A DNA stretch of 64,000 bases from an uncultured Oscillospiraceae bacterium (GTDB taxonomy: Bacteria > Bacillota > Clostridia > Oscillospirales > Oscillospiraceae), in NCBI GenBank assembly GCA_910585265.1, contig CAJUCA010000002.1, forward strand, positions 62,001-126,000. The letters run 5' to 3'. Positions 40,970 through 48,669 of the stretch are shown here, in pieces. The position numbers and the translations under genes are program-made. The notes beneath the pieces were generated by a model that did not search any database, was not told the DNA's origin, and worked only from the letters and a program-made list of their open reading frames with translations. Numbering within the stretch: the stretch's first letter is position 1; every line of letters begins with the position of its first letter.

Positions 40970-40985
40970 GATGGAGGCACATAGC

Positions 40986-41549
40986 ATGAGCAGCAAGTAC
41001 GACAACATCGGGACCGCCGCCGAGCTGGTCAGCGAGGTTCAGCTCCACGGTCTGAGTCTGGCCCAAGAGGACATCTGCCGGGCCCAAGACATCTTCGGCC
41101 ACACCTCGATTGAGGAGCTGGCCCGCCTCGCAAACGACATCGGCCGGGACAACGAGAAGGGCGAGCCGGACCCGAAGGGGTCCCGCAGCAGCGGCCGGAG
41201 GGCCACGCAGAGCACCTTCTATTCCATCCTCTCAAGCATCTGGCACTGGGAGGAAGTGACCCGGTTCTGGAACACCCACACCAACCCGGAACATGAGCAG
41301 GTGGAAGAGCTCCGGGCAAAGCTGAGGGCTGAGATGGCCGAGCACTCAAACACCAAGAAGGCTCTGGAAGAGCAGAGGGTCAGCACTGACGCAGAGCACA
41401 AGTCCCTCCTCGCTGAAAGAGCCAAGAGAATTGAGCAGAGCGATAAAATCGAGTCCATGAAAGCCGAAATCCACGACCGGGATATGACCATCATGGAACT
41501 GAAAGCTAAGCTGTACGACTTGTTGGTTGAGCGGAAGGAGGTGGTTTGA
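40986..41549 (+). CDS. Coiled-coil hypothetical protein, 187 aa
   Basis: From ATG 40,986 behind GATGGAGG. Residues 1-95 are a helical domain with Trp-rich SSIWHWEEVTRFW; 105-185 form a long coiled coil. First gene of the promoter C unit. Unrecognised. Confidence 0.6.
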   Translation: MSSKYDNIGTAAELVSEVQLHGLSLAQEDICRAQDIFGHTSIEELARLANDIGRDNEKGEPDPKGSRSSGRRATQSTFYSILSSIWHWEEVTRFWNTHTNPEHEQVEELRAKLRAEMAEHSNTKKALEEQRVSTDAEHKSLLAERAKRIEQSDKIESMKAEIHDRDMTIMELKAKLYDLLVERKEVV

Positions 41550-41893
41550 TGTACCGCTACTACTCAACCCAGCGTCCGGTCGGGCCGGGGACCTTCCCTG
41601 GCCGACCGGAGAGCATCGAAAACTTCGACACCAGGGAGGAGGTCCCCGGTATCGGCCCTGCCTGGGGGTATCTGGAGTACCGGGAGCCCCTGGATGACGA
41701 GGCGGCCAAAAGGTACGAGTTGAAGCCGGCGGAGCTGAAGAAGTTCCTGGTCGAGGTCACGTCGGTTCACACCTTGGAGGTGGAGGCCGAGAACGAGGAC
41801 GAGGCTATCGAGATGGCTTGCAGAATGGCCTGGGAATATGACGCCGATGAAATCGACGGAAAGATTTTGAAGGGGGATGACTTAAATGCGTAG
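41549..41893 (+). CDS. Conserved mobile-element protein, 114 aa
   Basis: ATG overlaps the previous stop; GGAAGGAGG upstream. The N-terminus YRYYSTQRPVGPGTFP, with NFDTREEVPGIGPAWGYLEYREPL after it, is a motif I know from proteins of Firmicutes phages and conjugative elements, whose function is unproven. The C-terminal half is an acidic VEVTSVHTLEVEAENEDEAIEMA unit. Confidence 0.62.
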   Translation: MYRYYSTQRPVGPGTFPGRPESIENFDTREEVPGIGPAWGYLEYREPLDDEAAKRYELKPAELKKFLVEVTSVHTLEVEAENEDEAIEMACRMAWEYDADEIDGKILKGDDLNA

Positions 41894-42440
41894 GGAAGGC
41901 ATGACGGTCCGGGAGGCCGCCGAAGAGTGGGTGCGGGAGTTCAACGCCATCCCGCAGAGCATGATCGACAAGCTGATGAAGCTGGACTGCGAGGACTGGC
42001 ACGAGGTCACTACCCCGTCCTACGGGTGCCGGGTGTATGTCCCCAGCTCCAGCCTCCCCGACAGCTACGACGGCGAGGAGAATGAGGGCGAGGTCATCAG
42101 CTACGACGAGGAGTCCGAGCTCTACTGCATCGAGCTGTACGACGGCTTCAAGGTCTCGCTGGAAGAGGGAGATTTCGAGGCCGTCCGGGATGACAGCCTC
42201 CCCATGTGGGGTACGATGTGGTCCTTCGGCGATAGCGCCGATGACTACTGGCTTTCCGATATGGACGGCATCGCAATCATGTCCCGCTGTGGCTTCCGCA
42301 TCTACGAGTCCGAGGAGTTCGGATACTTCTTCGGCATCGACGGCGCCGGGTACAGTTTCTACGACGAACACTGGGTTCCGTTGTACCGGGCCAGGGACCT
42401 CCATTGGCACGACCCGGCCACCGAGAAGGAGGCGAGCTGA
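41886..42440 (+). CDS. Acidic hypothetical protein, 184 aa
   Basis: Overlaps the previous gene by eight bases. N-terminal helix, then a beta domain (YGCRVYVPSS ... ENEGEVISYDEESELYCIELYDGFKV) and a C-terminal IMSRCGFRIYESEEFGYFFGIDGAGYSFYDEHW segment that looks like a conserved mobile-element motif. Very acidic. Function unknown. Confidence 0.6.
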   Translation: MRREGMTVREAAEEWVREFNAIPQSMIDKLMKLDCEDWHEVTTPSYGCRVYVPSSSLPDSYDGEENEGEVISYDEESELYCIELYDGFKVSLEEGDFEAVRDDSLPMWGTMWSFGDSADDYWLSDMDGIAIMSRCGFRIYESEEFGYFFGIDGAGYSFYDEHWVPLYRARDLHWHDPATEKEAS

Positions 42441-42441
42441 T

Positions 42442-42600
42442 ATGAAAGTGTATATCGTAACCGGCGGTGGCCGTGACGACCACCACATCATCGCCGTATG
42501 CAAAACCCCGGAGCTGGCAGAAGACCGCTGTACGGCTGAGAACAGAAAATGCCGTGGTCTGGGTGCCACCTACGAGGAGTGGACCGTGGAAGAGAGGTGA
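42442..42600 (+). CDS. Small hypothetical protein, 52 aa
   Basis: KVYIVTGGGRDDHHIIAVCKTPELAEDRC reads as beta-alpha-beta. GAAGGAGG ribosome site one base after the previous stop. Unrecognised. Confidence 0.6.
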   Translation: MKVYIVTGGGRDDHHIIAVCKTPELAEDRCTAENRKCRGLGATYEEWTVEER

Positions 42601-42604
42601 TCTG

Positions 42605-42793
42605 ATGTTCAAGCTGGAAATCGAGACCGGTGGGGCAGCGTTCCGGGATGAGGATGGGGAGTCCTTGGACCCCAACGCTACCGAGGTTCTCCGCATCCTG
42701 TGGGATGTCATCTGCAAGCTGGAAGCCAGACACACCGACGGTTCCGTCATGGACGTGAACGGCAACAAGGTCGGCCGCTGGAGCTACGAGTGA
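42605..42793 (+). CDS. Small hypothetical protein, 62 aa
   Basis: FKLEIETGGAAFRDEDG followed by a helix and DGSVMDVNGNKVGRW, a repeated phage small-protein layout. Ribosome site AGAGAGGTG. Stop overlaps next ATG. Unrecognised. Confidence 0.6.
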   Translation: MFKLEIETGGAAFRDEDGESLDPNATEVLRILWDVICKLEARHTDGSVMDVNGNKVGRWSYE

Positions 42794-43083
42794 TGCCGGC
42801 CGTGTACGAACAGCTCAGCCTCTTCTCCCTGGTCCTGCCGGACGAGGCTACGGCTATATGTCTCATGGGCCGCACCGAAAGAATGGCCCGGAAGCCGGAA
42901 GCCTGGATGCTTGGTTTGGTCCCGGATGGCGAGTACGTCGTTGATGTCGGAGAGCACCCGCTGGTCCTTCGACCGGCGGGTCTCCGGGAAGAGGAAGTTG
43001 AGCCCGGCCACCACTACCATCACTACCTGATTGGCAGCAGGGTATACGCCGGCATCTTCGTCGGGAGGTATGACGATGGATAA
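42793..43083 (+). CDS. Hypothetical accessory protein, 96 aa
   Basis: ATGA overlap with the gene before. Contains EQLSLFSLVLPDE near the start, resembling a short clamp-like QLSLF motif, and a His cluster (GHHYHHYL). A QL[SD]LF peptide often binds the sliding clamp, so a replication-interaction role is conceivable; not shown. Confidence 0.55.
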   Translation: MPAVYEQLSLFSLVLPDEATAICLMGRTERMARKPEAWMLGLVPDGEYVVDVGEHPLVLRPAGLREEEVEPGHHYHHYLIGSRVYAGIFVGRYDDG

Positions 43084-43720
43084 GATCGAGCTGTCCCGAG
43101 AGGACATAACTGCCTTGCTCGACTGGAGGGACGAGCACAAAGAGTTGGTCCGCTCTCTTCCTGCGCCGAAGAAGGCAATCGAAATCGTGTTCAAGCACAA
43201 CGCCTTCCGCATCAAGGGTATCCGGGATGGGGACACACTCCGGCTCCACCTCAGCAACGGATTTGTGAACCTTGGAAAGGCGGAGTTCACGGTCTCCAAA
43301 GACAAAACGCTGGTTCTGAAGCGTGGAAAGATGGAGGTGACGGAGGAGAGCTTCCAATCTGTGCTGACCGTCTACTGTTCTTTGATGGCCCTGATGACCT
43401 ACGGTAGGGTGGAGTATGACGAAGAAGTAGAGCCCGCTGGAAAGGAAAAGGTCACACGCTCCCAAAAGGCCACAAAGCGTTCTCCAAGAAAGCCTGTAAA
43501 GCGGACTACCTACATACTCCGCCGGGACAACGGGACGCTTCTGGCAGCTCCTATGAGCTCACACGCAAGCCCCAAAGGTATCTTTACTGTGCGTGGTCAT
43601 TACCGCCACTACAAAAGCGGCAAGGTGGTCTGGATCGCCGAGTACCGCAAGGGGACCGGGAAGAAGAAATCGAAGACCTACAAGATGGGAGGTAAGAACG
43701 ATGACCGAGCAACAGACTGA
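43076..43720 (+). CDS. Basic two-domain hypothetical protein, 214 aa
   Basis: From ATG 43,076, overlapping the previous gene. Residues 1-120 are alpha/beta; about 125-145 are a basic linker (KVTRSQKATKRSPRKP). The C-terminus GIFTVRGHYRHYKSGKVVWIAEYRKGTGKKKSKTY is a short basic domain seen in several phage and conjugative-element proteins. DNA or RNA binding is likely from charge. Confidence 0.6.
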   Translation: MDKIELSREDITALLDWRDEHKELVRSLPAPKKAIEIVFKHNAFRIKGIRDGDTLRLHLSNGFVNLGKAEFTVSKDKTLVLKRGKMEVTEESFQSVLTVYCSLMALMTYGRVEYDEEVEPAGKEKVTRSQKATKRSPRKPVKRTTYILRRDNGTLLAAPMSSHASPKGIFTVRGHYRHYKSGKVVWIAEYRKGTGKKKSKTYKMGGKNDDRATD

Positions 43721-44054
43721 GATGTGGGATGTCCTCTCCGAGCTGGGCGGAGAAGAGGTCCTGCGGGTCCTGACCGACTGGCATGGGCTCCGGCTTCTCG
43801 ATGAGGGGTTCCATGGGCATCTGGTTGATGAAGGCTACATCGAGGAAGACACCAACTGCGAGAACGGAACCTACGACTGTGACACCTGCTCCATGGACGG
43901 CAAGTGCGACAGGCAGGAAGCTATGAAGTCGGAAGATTTCGATGATTTCTGCGGTAAGTTTCCGGCCTGTAAAGGCTGCCCGCTTCAGGACATCCCCGGA
44001 GACTGCGAAGAGGACATCTGGCCCAAGTTTAAGAAGGAGCATGGATATGGATAA
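43701..44054 (+). CDS. Cys-rich hypothetical protein, 117 aa
   Basis: From ATG 43,701 behind GGGAGGTAA. Cys spacing NCENGTYDCDTCSMDGKC then CGKFPACKGCPLQDIPGDC has about nine Cys and suggests metal or Fe-S binding. Overlaps the mutase gene. Unrecognised. Confidence 0.6.
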   Translation: MTEQQTEMWDVLSELGGEEVLRVLTDWHGLRLLDEGFHGHLVDEGYIEEDTNCENGTYDCDTCSMDGKCDRQEAMKSEDFDDFCGKFPACKGCPLQDIPGDCEEDIWPKFKKEHGYG

Positions 44055-45141
44055 GTACGATTACCTGATTGTCGGGGCCGGCCTGTTCGGTTCGGTCTTC
44101 GCCCACGAGATGACGCAGCGAGGGAAGAGCTGTCTGGTCATCGACAAGAGGCCCCACATCGGCGGCAACTGCTACTGTCGGAAGCAGAGCGGCATCATCG
44201 TCCACGAGTACGGCCCGCACATCTTCCACACCGACGACGAACGAGTGTGGGGGTACGTCAACCAGTTCGTCGAGTTCAACGGCTTCGTCAACTCTCCCAT
44301 CGCCGTCTATCAGGGGAAAGCCTATAACCTGCCGTTCAGCATGAACACGTTCTGCCAGCTCTGGGGGCACATCAGCCCCACGGACGCCAAGGAAAAGATA
44401 CGGCTCCAGGTGGAGAAGCTCGGCATCGGGGAGCCCCGCAACCTGGAGGAACAGGCGTTGTCCATGGTCGGGCCGGATGTCTACGAGCGTCTGGTCAAGG
44501 GGTACACGGAGAAACAGTGGGGCCGCCCCTGCCGGGAGCTCCCCCCGTCGATTATCCGCCGTCTTCCTCTGCGCTTCACCTTCGATAACAACTACTTCAA
44601 CTCCCGATACCAGGGCGTCCCAATCGGTGGCTACAACGGTCTTTTTGAGGCGCTTCTCAAGGGGTCACGCATCGCCCTGGGCATAGACTTCTTCCACGTT
44701 GACGCAGATAGGACGGCCAACCGTATCGTCTTCACCGGCCCGATTGATGCCTTCTACGGACACCGGTTTGGCCGCCTGGAGTATCGGAGCCTTCGGTTCG
44801 AGACCGAGGAGTTTCAGACCGACAACTACCAGGGGAACGCCGTGGTCAACTACACCAACGCTGTCGTTCCGTTCACCCGCATCATCGAGCACAAGCACTT
44901 CGAGTCCGGCTGGCAGCCCACCACCGTCATCACCAGGGAGTACCCTGAGACGTGGGTGCCTGGGGCGGAGCCCTACTATCCGGTGAACGACGAGGCCAAC
45001 AACGCCCTGTATGCCAAGTACGAGGCCCTGGCCCGTCAGGAGGAGAACGTCATCTTCGGCGGCCGGCTGGGGAGCTACCGGTACTACGACATGGATCAGG
45101 TAATCGCTGCGGCGCTGGACGCTGCGGAAAAGGAGGTATAG
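44047..45141 (+). CDS. glf: UDP-galactopyranose mutase
   Basis: 364 aa from ATG 44,047 (GAAGGAG at 7 bases; ATG 44,041 is too close). FAD-binding Rossmann fold GAGLFGSVFAHE (residues 8-19) and VIDKRPHIGGNCYC, the YGPHIFHT active-site motif near residue 60, a Trp/Arg-rich KQWGRP segment and C-terminal GRLGSYRYYDMD. Converts UDP-galactopyranose to UDP-galactofuranose. It sits among unknown phage genes in the same orientation and operon, with no neighbouring glycosyltransferase. With the glycosyltransferase at 530 it hints at phage-directed glycosylation. Confidence 0.94.
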   Translation: MDKYDYLIVGAGLFGSVFAHEMTQRGKSCLVIDKRPHIGGNCYCRKQSGIIVHEYGPHIFHTDDERVWGYVNQFVEFNGFVNSPIAVYQGKAYNLPFSMNTFCQLWGHISPTDAKEKIRLQVEKLGIGEPRNLEEQALSMVGPDVYERLVKGYTEKQWGRPCRELPPSIIRRLPLRFTFDNNYFNSRYQGVPIGGYNGLFEALLKGSRIALGIDFFHVDADRTANRIVFTGPIDAFYGHRFGRLEYRSLRFETEEFQTDNYQGNAVVNYTNAVVPFTRIIEHKHFESGWQPTTVITREYPETWVPGAEPYYPVNDEANNALYAKYEALARQEENVIFGGRLGSYRYYDMDQVIAAALDAAEKEV

Positions 45142-45143
45142 GT

Positions 45144-45581
45144 ATGACCGGAACGCAAAGTCTCCTGTGCGAGATGCTGTCCTGCGGCACCCTGGACCTG
45201 GAGCTGCTGGACCGTGTGGGATACGACTGGGATGAGGTCCTGGGACGGCTCGATTGGCCTGACGGTGAAGGCTTCAACTTCAACGGTTTGCTTAGGGCCG
45301 TGGTGGATGTTGGAATTATCCATCTCCGTCGGGCTGTGTATGACCGCCTCAGCGAGCTGGAGGGCATCGAAAACAGCCGGGAGCTGAACGATGAGGAGGC
45401 AGAGGAGGCAGAAGCACTTTATCACCTCGACCCGGACCAGGACATCGAGGGCTTCTTCAACTGTCTGGACACGCACGTCTGGTTCCGGCAGAACGGACCC
45501 GTCTACCGCCGGTATCTGTCTTCGGCCCTGGACAGCTTCGAGGATAACGTGGGCTTCTTCCTTACGGGAGGTGAAGATTGA
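45144..45581 (+). CDS. Acidic hypothetical protein, 145 aa
   Basis: Two bases after glf, behind AAGGAGGTA. Helical and acidic (NDEEAEEAEALYHLDPDQDIEGFF); no known motif. Stop overlaps the next ATG. Confidence 0.55.
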   Translation: MTGTQSLLCEMLSCGTLDLELLDRVGYDWDEVLGRLDWPDGEGFNFNGLLRAVVDVGIIHLRRAVYDRLSELEGIENSRELNDEEAEEAEALYHLDPDQDIEGFFNCLDTHVWFRQNGPVYRRYLSSALDSFEDNVGFFLTGGED

Positions 45582-45808
45582 TGGATACCAGACACATGAA
45601 GACGTACACAAAAGGCGGATGGCGGTTTGTCGAGTGCGCCCTGTGCGGGAAGCGGTATAACGCTGGGCGAGGAGGAAACGGCGCTGGCATCCGTTGGTGT
45701 AACGCCCTCCGAAATGATTGGTGGGCAAAGCACACCGGGCAGAAAAGCCCGGAGGTGGTCCAAGTCCCCAGCGATGTGGAGCTGTGCCAGAAAGGAGCGG
45801 CAGTATAA
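45581..45808 (+). CDS. Small Cys-pair protein, 75 aa
   Basis: CALCGKRYN gives one CxxC; a further Cys follows in IRWCNALRNDWW. Basic N-terminus. ATGA overlaps on both sides. Possibly a zinc-binding adaptor. Confidence 0.55.
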   Translation: MDTRHMKTYTKGGWRFVECALCGKRYNAGRGGNGAGIRWCNALRNDWWAKHTGQKSPEVVQVPSDVELCQKGAAV

Positions 45809-45981
45809 TGTACTGTAATCCTGATGTCTGCCCGTACTGCCAGTACATCGGAGAAGGCGATAGCTGGTGCGAGGAGACCGGCGAGATCGTTCTGTCCGAC
45901 TGGGAACCGACCGAGGACTTCATGGGTCCTGGGTGTCCCTATCTGAAGAAGGGAGGAAAGAAGCGTGGAAAGAAACGCTGA
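45808..45981 (+). CDS. Small Cys-rich protein, 57 aa
   Basis: CNPDVCPYCQYI plus GDSWCEETGEIV and GPGCPY gives five Cys; basic tail GGKKRGKKR. GAAAGGAG ribosome site. Possible zinc-binding protein. Confidence 0.6.
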   Translation: MYCNPDVCPYCQYIGEGDSWCEETGEIVLSDWEPTEDFMGPGCPYLKKGGKKRGKKR

Positions 45982-46219
45982 GTTCAAGTTCATGTTGGAC
46001 TTCATCGTTGAGAGCTACCTCATCGAAGAGCTTGCCAGGGACCAGCTCCGTTCCCTGTGGATGGCCTACTGCCTCCACCATAATCTGGATGTCGATACCG
46101 CCGAGTACGATGAAGACTTGGCCCGTCTCTGGGATGTAGTGTCTGAGGCCGGAGACGGAACGACTGAGTGGTCCGACTATGAGAGTTTCGACCATTTCAT
46201 GTCCCGGTATCTGGTGTGA
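45965..46219 (+). CDS. Hypothetical accessory protein, 84 aa
   Basis: GTG start inside the end of the previous gene, behind GGGAGGAAAG. Helical (FKFMLDFIVESYLIEELARDQLRSLWMAYCLH) with acidic C-terminus. Unrecognised. Confidence 0.5.
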   Translation: MERNAEFKFMLDFIVESYLIEELARDQLRSLWMAYCLHHNLDVDTAEYDEDLARLWDVVSEAGDGTTEWSDYESFDHFMSRYLV

Positions 46220-46227
46220 GGTGCTCC

Positions 46228-46581
46228 ATGGGTAAGAAGAATGATTTCCTGGCCCGCAAGAAGGAAAAGGAGCGGCTGCTCCAGGAGGCCACCCGTCAGA
46301 CGTTCGTCCAGTACATGACCGACACCCTCATCTTGACGCTGAACGACCCGGATGTCATGGGCAAGGATGTGTTCGGCTACGTCCGGCTGAAGAAGGTCCT
46401 GGATGCCTGGGGCAAGTGCTATGACCAGTTCTTCGACGCCCTGACCAAGAACGATGAGGCCGACTATGCCAGGGTCAAGATGGATGAGGCCATGAAGCGC
46501 ATCTGCGGCGAGACCGGAGATTTCTTCCCATTCGAGGAACGGTATCAATGGTTGCCGGAGATCAGATATGGCGACAAGTAA
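46228..46581 (+). CDS. Phage hypothetical protein, 117 aa, last gene of the prophage
   Basis: From ATG 46,228 behind GTGAGGTG. Basic N-terminal helix (KKNDFLARKKEKERLLQEA), then a helical body with MGKDVFGYVRLKKVLDAWGKCYD. The form resembles widespread small phage proteins of unknown role. A strong terminator follows at once. Confidence 0.6.
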   Translation: MGKKNDFLARKKEKERLLQEATRQTFVQYMTDTLILTLNDPDVMGKDVFGYVRLKKVLDAWGKCYDQFFDALTKNDEADYARVKMDEAMKRICGETGDFFPFEERYQWLPEIRYGDK

Positions 46582-46584
46582 AAC

Positions 46585-46637
46585 AGGGCCCGCATAGGGA
46601 GCATTTTCCGGCTCTCTGGCGGGCCCTTCCTTTTGTC
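46585..46637 (+). terminator. Terminator at the right end of the prophage
   Basis: AGGGCCCGC pairs with GCGGGCCCT, with an inner GGGAGC/GCTCTC stem, followed by TCCTTTT. Confidence 0.85.
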
Positions 46638-46700
46638 CTACCACCAATACCCCCGCAGCGGTCCAGGTCGTTTCCTGGGCTCACCATGCGTTCACAGGTC

Positions 46701-46774
46701 TTGCAATCCGCCATCTTCTCATGTATAATGCAGACAGCCTACCGTTTTGTAGGCGTAGAGTTACGATTTCGTCA
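46701..46774 (+). promoter_or_regulatory. Promoter upstream of tgt with phage-type operator
   Basis: TTGCAA (46,701-46,706), a 17-bp spacer, TATAAT (46,724-46,729). Downstream lie CTAC-CGTTTT-GTAG (46,739-46,752) and TTACG-ATTT-CGTCA (46,761-46,774), close to the phage operators YTACG-N4-CGTAR. The rest of 46,638-46,906 holds no gene; a GC-rich hairpin (GGCTTCCCCC/GGGGGGAGGAGCC) lies near 46,849-46,876. The prophage/host border should fall in this stretch. Confidence 0.6.
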
Positions 46775-46906
46775 TCCTGCTTCCCGGAAGCATGGGGGAC
46801 GCCATGTTTATCTCGTAGGGGGCCGCAGCGGGCGCGAAAAGGAACCGGCTTCCCCCGGAACGGGGGGAGGAGCCGAAATGGTTCAAGAATGGATAAGGAG
46901 AAAATT

Positions 46907-48040
46907 ATGTTTCGAGTGACGAAAACCGAGGGCAAGGCCCGCCGGGGGGAGTTCACCTGCCCCCACGGCACGGCCCAGACCCCGGTGTTTATGAATGTGG
47001 GCACCCAGGGGGCCATCAAGGGGGCGGTGTCCGCCCTGGACCTGAAGGAGCTGGGCTGTCAGATCGAGCTGTCCAACACCTACCACCTGCACCTGCGCCC
47101 CGGCGACGGGGTGGTGAAGGAGCTGGGGGGGCTTCACCGTTTTATGCACTGGGACGGGCCGATGCTCACCGACTCCGGCGGCTTCCAGGTGTTCTCCCTG
47201 GCGGGACTGCGGAAGATTACGGAGGAGGGAGTCACCTTTTCCTCCCACATCGACGGGCGGCGGATCTTCATGGGGCCGGAGGAGTCCATGCAGATCCAGG
47301 CCAACCTGGGCAGCGACGTGGCCATGGCCTTTGACGAGTGCGTGGAAAATCCTGCCCCCTACGAGTACGCCAAGGCGTCCTGCGAGCGTACCCTGCGGTG
47401 GCTGGAGCGGTGCAGGGCGGAGCACGACCGCCTGCTGGCCCTGCCGGACTGCGTGAACCCGGGACAGGTGCTGTTCGGCATCAACCAGGGGGCCACCTAC
47501 GAGGACCTGCGGGTGTGGCACATGAAGGAGACGGCAAAAATCGACTGCGGCGGCTACGCCATCGGCGGGCTGGCGGTGGGGGAGCCCACCGAGGTGATGT
47601 ACTCCATCATCGAGGCGGTGGAGCCCCATATGCCGGAGGACAAGCCCCGCTACCTCATGGGGGTGGGCACCCCCTCCAACATCATCGAGGCGGTGGCCCG
47701 GGGGGTGGACTTCTTCGACTGCGTCATGCCCGCCCGGAACGCCCGCCACGGCAAGCTGTTCACCTGGGAGGGGTCGCTGAACCTGAAGAACGAGCGGTTC
47801 AAGCTGGACCAGCGGCCCATCGATCCCCGGTGTGACTGCCCGGTGTGCCGCAATTTTTCCCGGGCCTACCTGCGCCACCTGTTTGTGGCGGGGGAGATGC
47901 TGGCCATGCGGCTGGCGGTGATGCACAACCTGTACTTCTACAACAGCCTGATGGCCCGTATCCGGGACGCCCTGGACGGAGGGCAGTTCGCCGCCTTCCG
48001 GGCGGAATACTCGGAGAAGCTGGCGGGCCGGGCGGACTGA
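46907..48040 (+). CDS. tgt: tRNA-guanine transglycosylase
   Basis: 377 aa from ATG 46,907 behind ATAAGGAGA. All bacterial Tgt features are present: MLTDSGGFQVFSL with the general-base Asp, VAMAFDECVENP, GGYAIGGLAVGE in the binding pocket, a VMPARNARHGKLFT segment and the zinc site CDCPVCRNFSRAYLRHLF. It swaps guanine 34 of GUN-anticodon tRNAs for preQ1 on the way to queuosine. No queA or preQ1 gene is adjacent. A terminator follows. Confidence 0.96.
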   Translation: MFRVTKTEGKARRGEFTCPHGTAQTPVFMNVGTQGAIKGAVSALDLKELGCQIELSNTYHLHLRPGDGVVKELGGLHRFMHWDGPMLTDSGGFQVFSLAGLRKITEEGVTFSSHIDGRRIFMGPEESMQIQANLGSDVAMAFDECVENPAPYEYAKASCERTLRWLERCRAEHDRLLALPDCVNPGQVLFGINQGATYEDLRVWHMKETAKIDCGGYAIGGLAVGEPTEVMYSIIEAVEPHMPEDKPRYLMGVGTPSNIIEAVARGVDFFDCVMPARNARHGKLFTWEGSLNLKNERFKLDQRPIDPRCDCPVCRNFSRAYLRHLFVAGEMLAMRLAVMHNLYFYNSLMARIRDALDGGQFAAFRAEYSEKLAGRAD

Positions 48041-48060
48041 GGGCCGCTGAATAGAATCGG

Positions 48061-48101
48061 AAAGCCTCCCCGCCGGAATGCCCGGACGGGGAGGCTTTTT
48101 G
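48061..48101. terminator. Bidirectional terminator between convergent genes
   Basis: AAAGCCTCCCCG pairs with CGGGGAGGCTTT, followed by TTT on the + strand; the minus strand also ends in T-rich sequence. It lies between tgt and the convergent DUF4330 gene. Confidence 0.87.
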
Positions 48102-48106
48102 CGGTT

Positions 48107-48640
48107 TTACTCGTAGCTCCAGGTGGCGTTTACGATGCTCCCGTAGAAGTCAAAGTGGGCGGTCTTGACGTACTGGCTGTTGCCCACCCGGACCTCCTGG
48201 CTGCCCACGGCGTTGGTGATGGTGTTGGTCACCACGGCTTCAATGGTGAAGGTGAGGTCCAGCCGGGTGTCCTCCCCGGAGGACGGGACCACCTTGATCT
48301 CGTTGTCGTCGGTGGTGATATAGTTGATGTGGGGGACCGCCACGCAGTCAACCACATAGCCGTCCAGCAGCTGGGTGCCGGTCATGAGCCGGTCCTTCTC
48401 GCCCGCGGCCTTGTCCACGAAACGCCGCACCACCTCATAGGATTCGGGCCTGACGCTGGACACGGCCACGGTATAGGTCACGGTGACAGGCTCGCCGTTG
48501 CCGGCGTTGGGGCCGGGGGCGGCCTTCTTAGCCAGCTTCATCACCAGGAACACCGCCACCGCCGCTGCCAGCAGCAGGGCCAGCAGGTCGATCACGTTCA
48601 GCTTGCCGAACAGGCGGCCCTTCTCATCAATCACTTTCAT
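48107..48640 (-). CDS. DUF4330 family membrane-anchored protein
   Basis: 177 aa. N-terminal DEKGRLFGKLNVIDLLALLL, with the conserved GRLFGKLNVID motif of DUF4330, then one transmembrane helix (about 16-40) and an extracytoplasmic beta domain. Often found beside exopolysaccharide genes, as here. Role unknown; possibly a surface-polymer export accessory. Confidence 0.8.
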   Translation of the reverse strand: MKVIDEKGRLFGKLNVIDLLALLLAAAVAVFLVMKLAKKAAPGPNAGNGEPVTVTYTVAVSSVRPESYEVVRRFVDKAAGEKDRLMTGTQLLDGYVVDCVAVPHINYITTDDNEIKVVPSSGEDTRLDLTFTIEAVVTNTITNAVGSQEVRVGNSQYVKTAHFDFYGSIVNATWSYE

Positions 48641-48669
48641 GGGGATAATCCTTCCTTTTCAGTAGTTTT

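Larger units (their letters stand above)
1..46640 (+). mobile_element. Prophage (contractile-tailed), left end outside window
   Basis: Every gene from 1 to 46,581 reads rightward and the order is that of a tailed phage: terminase, portal, head, connector, sheath/tube, tape measure, baseplate, fibre, lysis, then accessory genes. Sheath (DUF3383 type) and tube genes indicate a myovirus morphology. No integrase, lysogeny repressor or replication gene is visible, so these should lie left of base 1. The right boundary is placed after the terminator ending near 46,637 and before the host gene tgt at 46,907; no attachment site could be identified because only one end is in the window. Confidence 0.93.

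Noticed and set aside
46582..46906. Attachment site attR
   Set aside because: The border must lie here, but without the left end no direct repeat can be matched, so no coordinate is claimed.
46907..48040. Phage DpdA-like 7-deazaguanine DNA-modification enzyme
   Set aside because: The protein has the full bacterial Tgt motif set and zinc site, and lies outside the last phage terminator with no preQ0 genes nearby, so it is the host tRNA enzyme.
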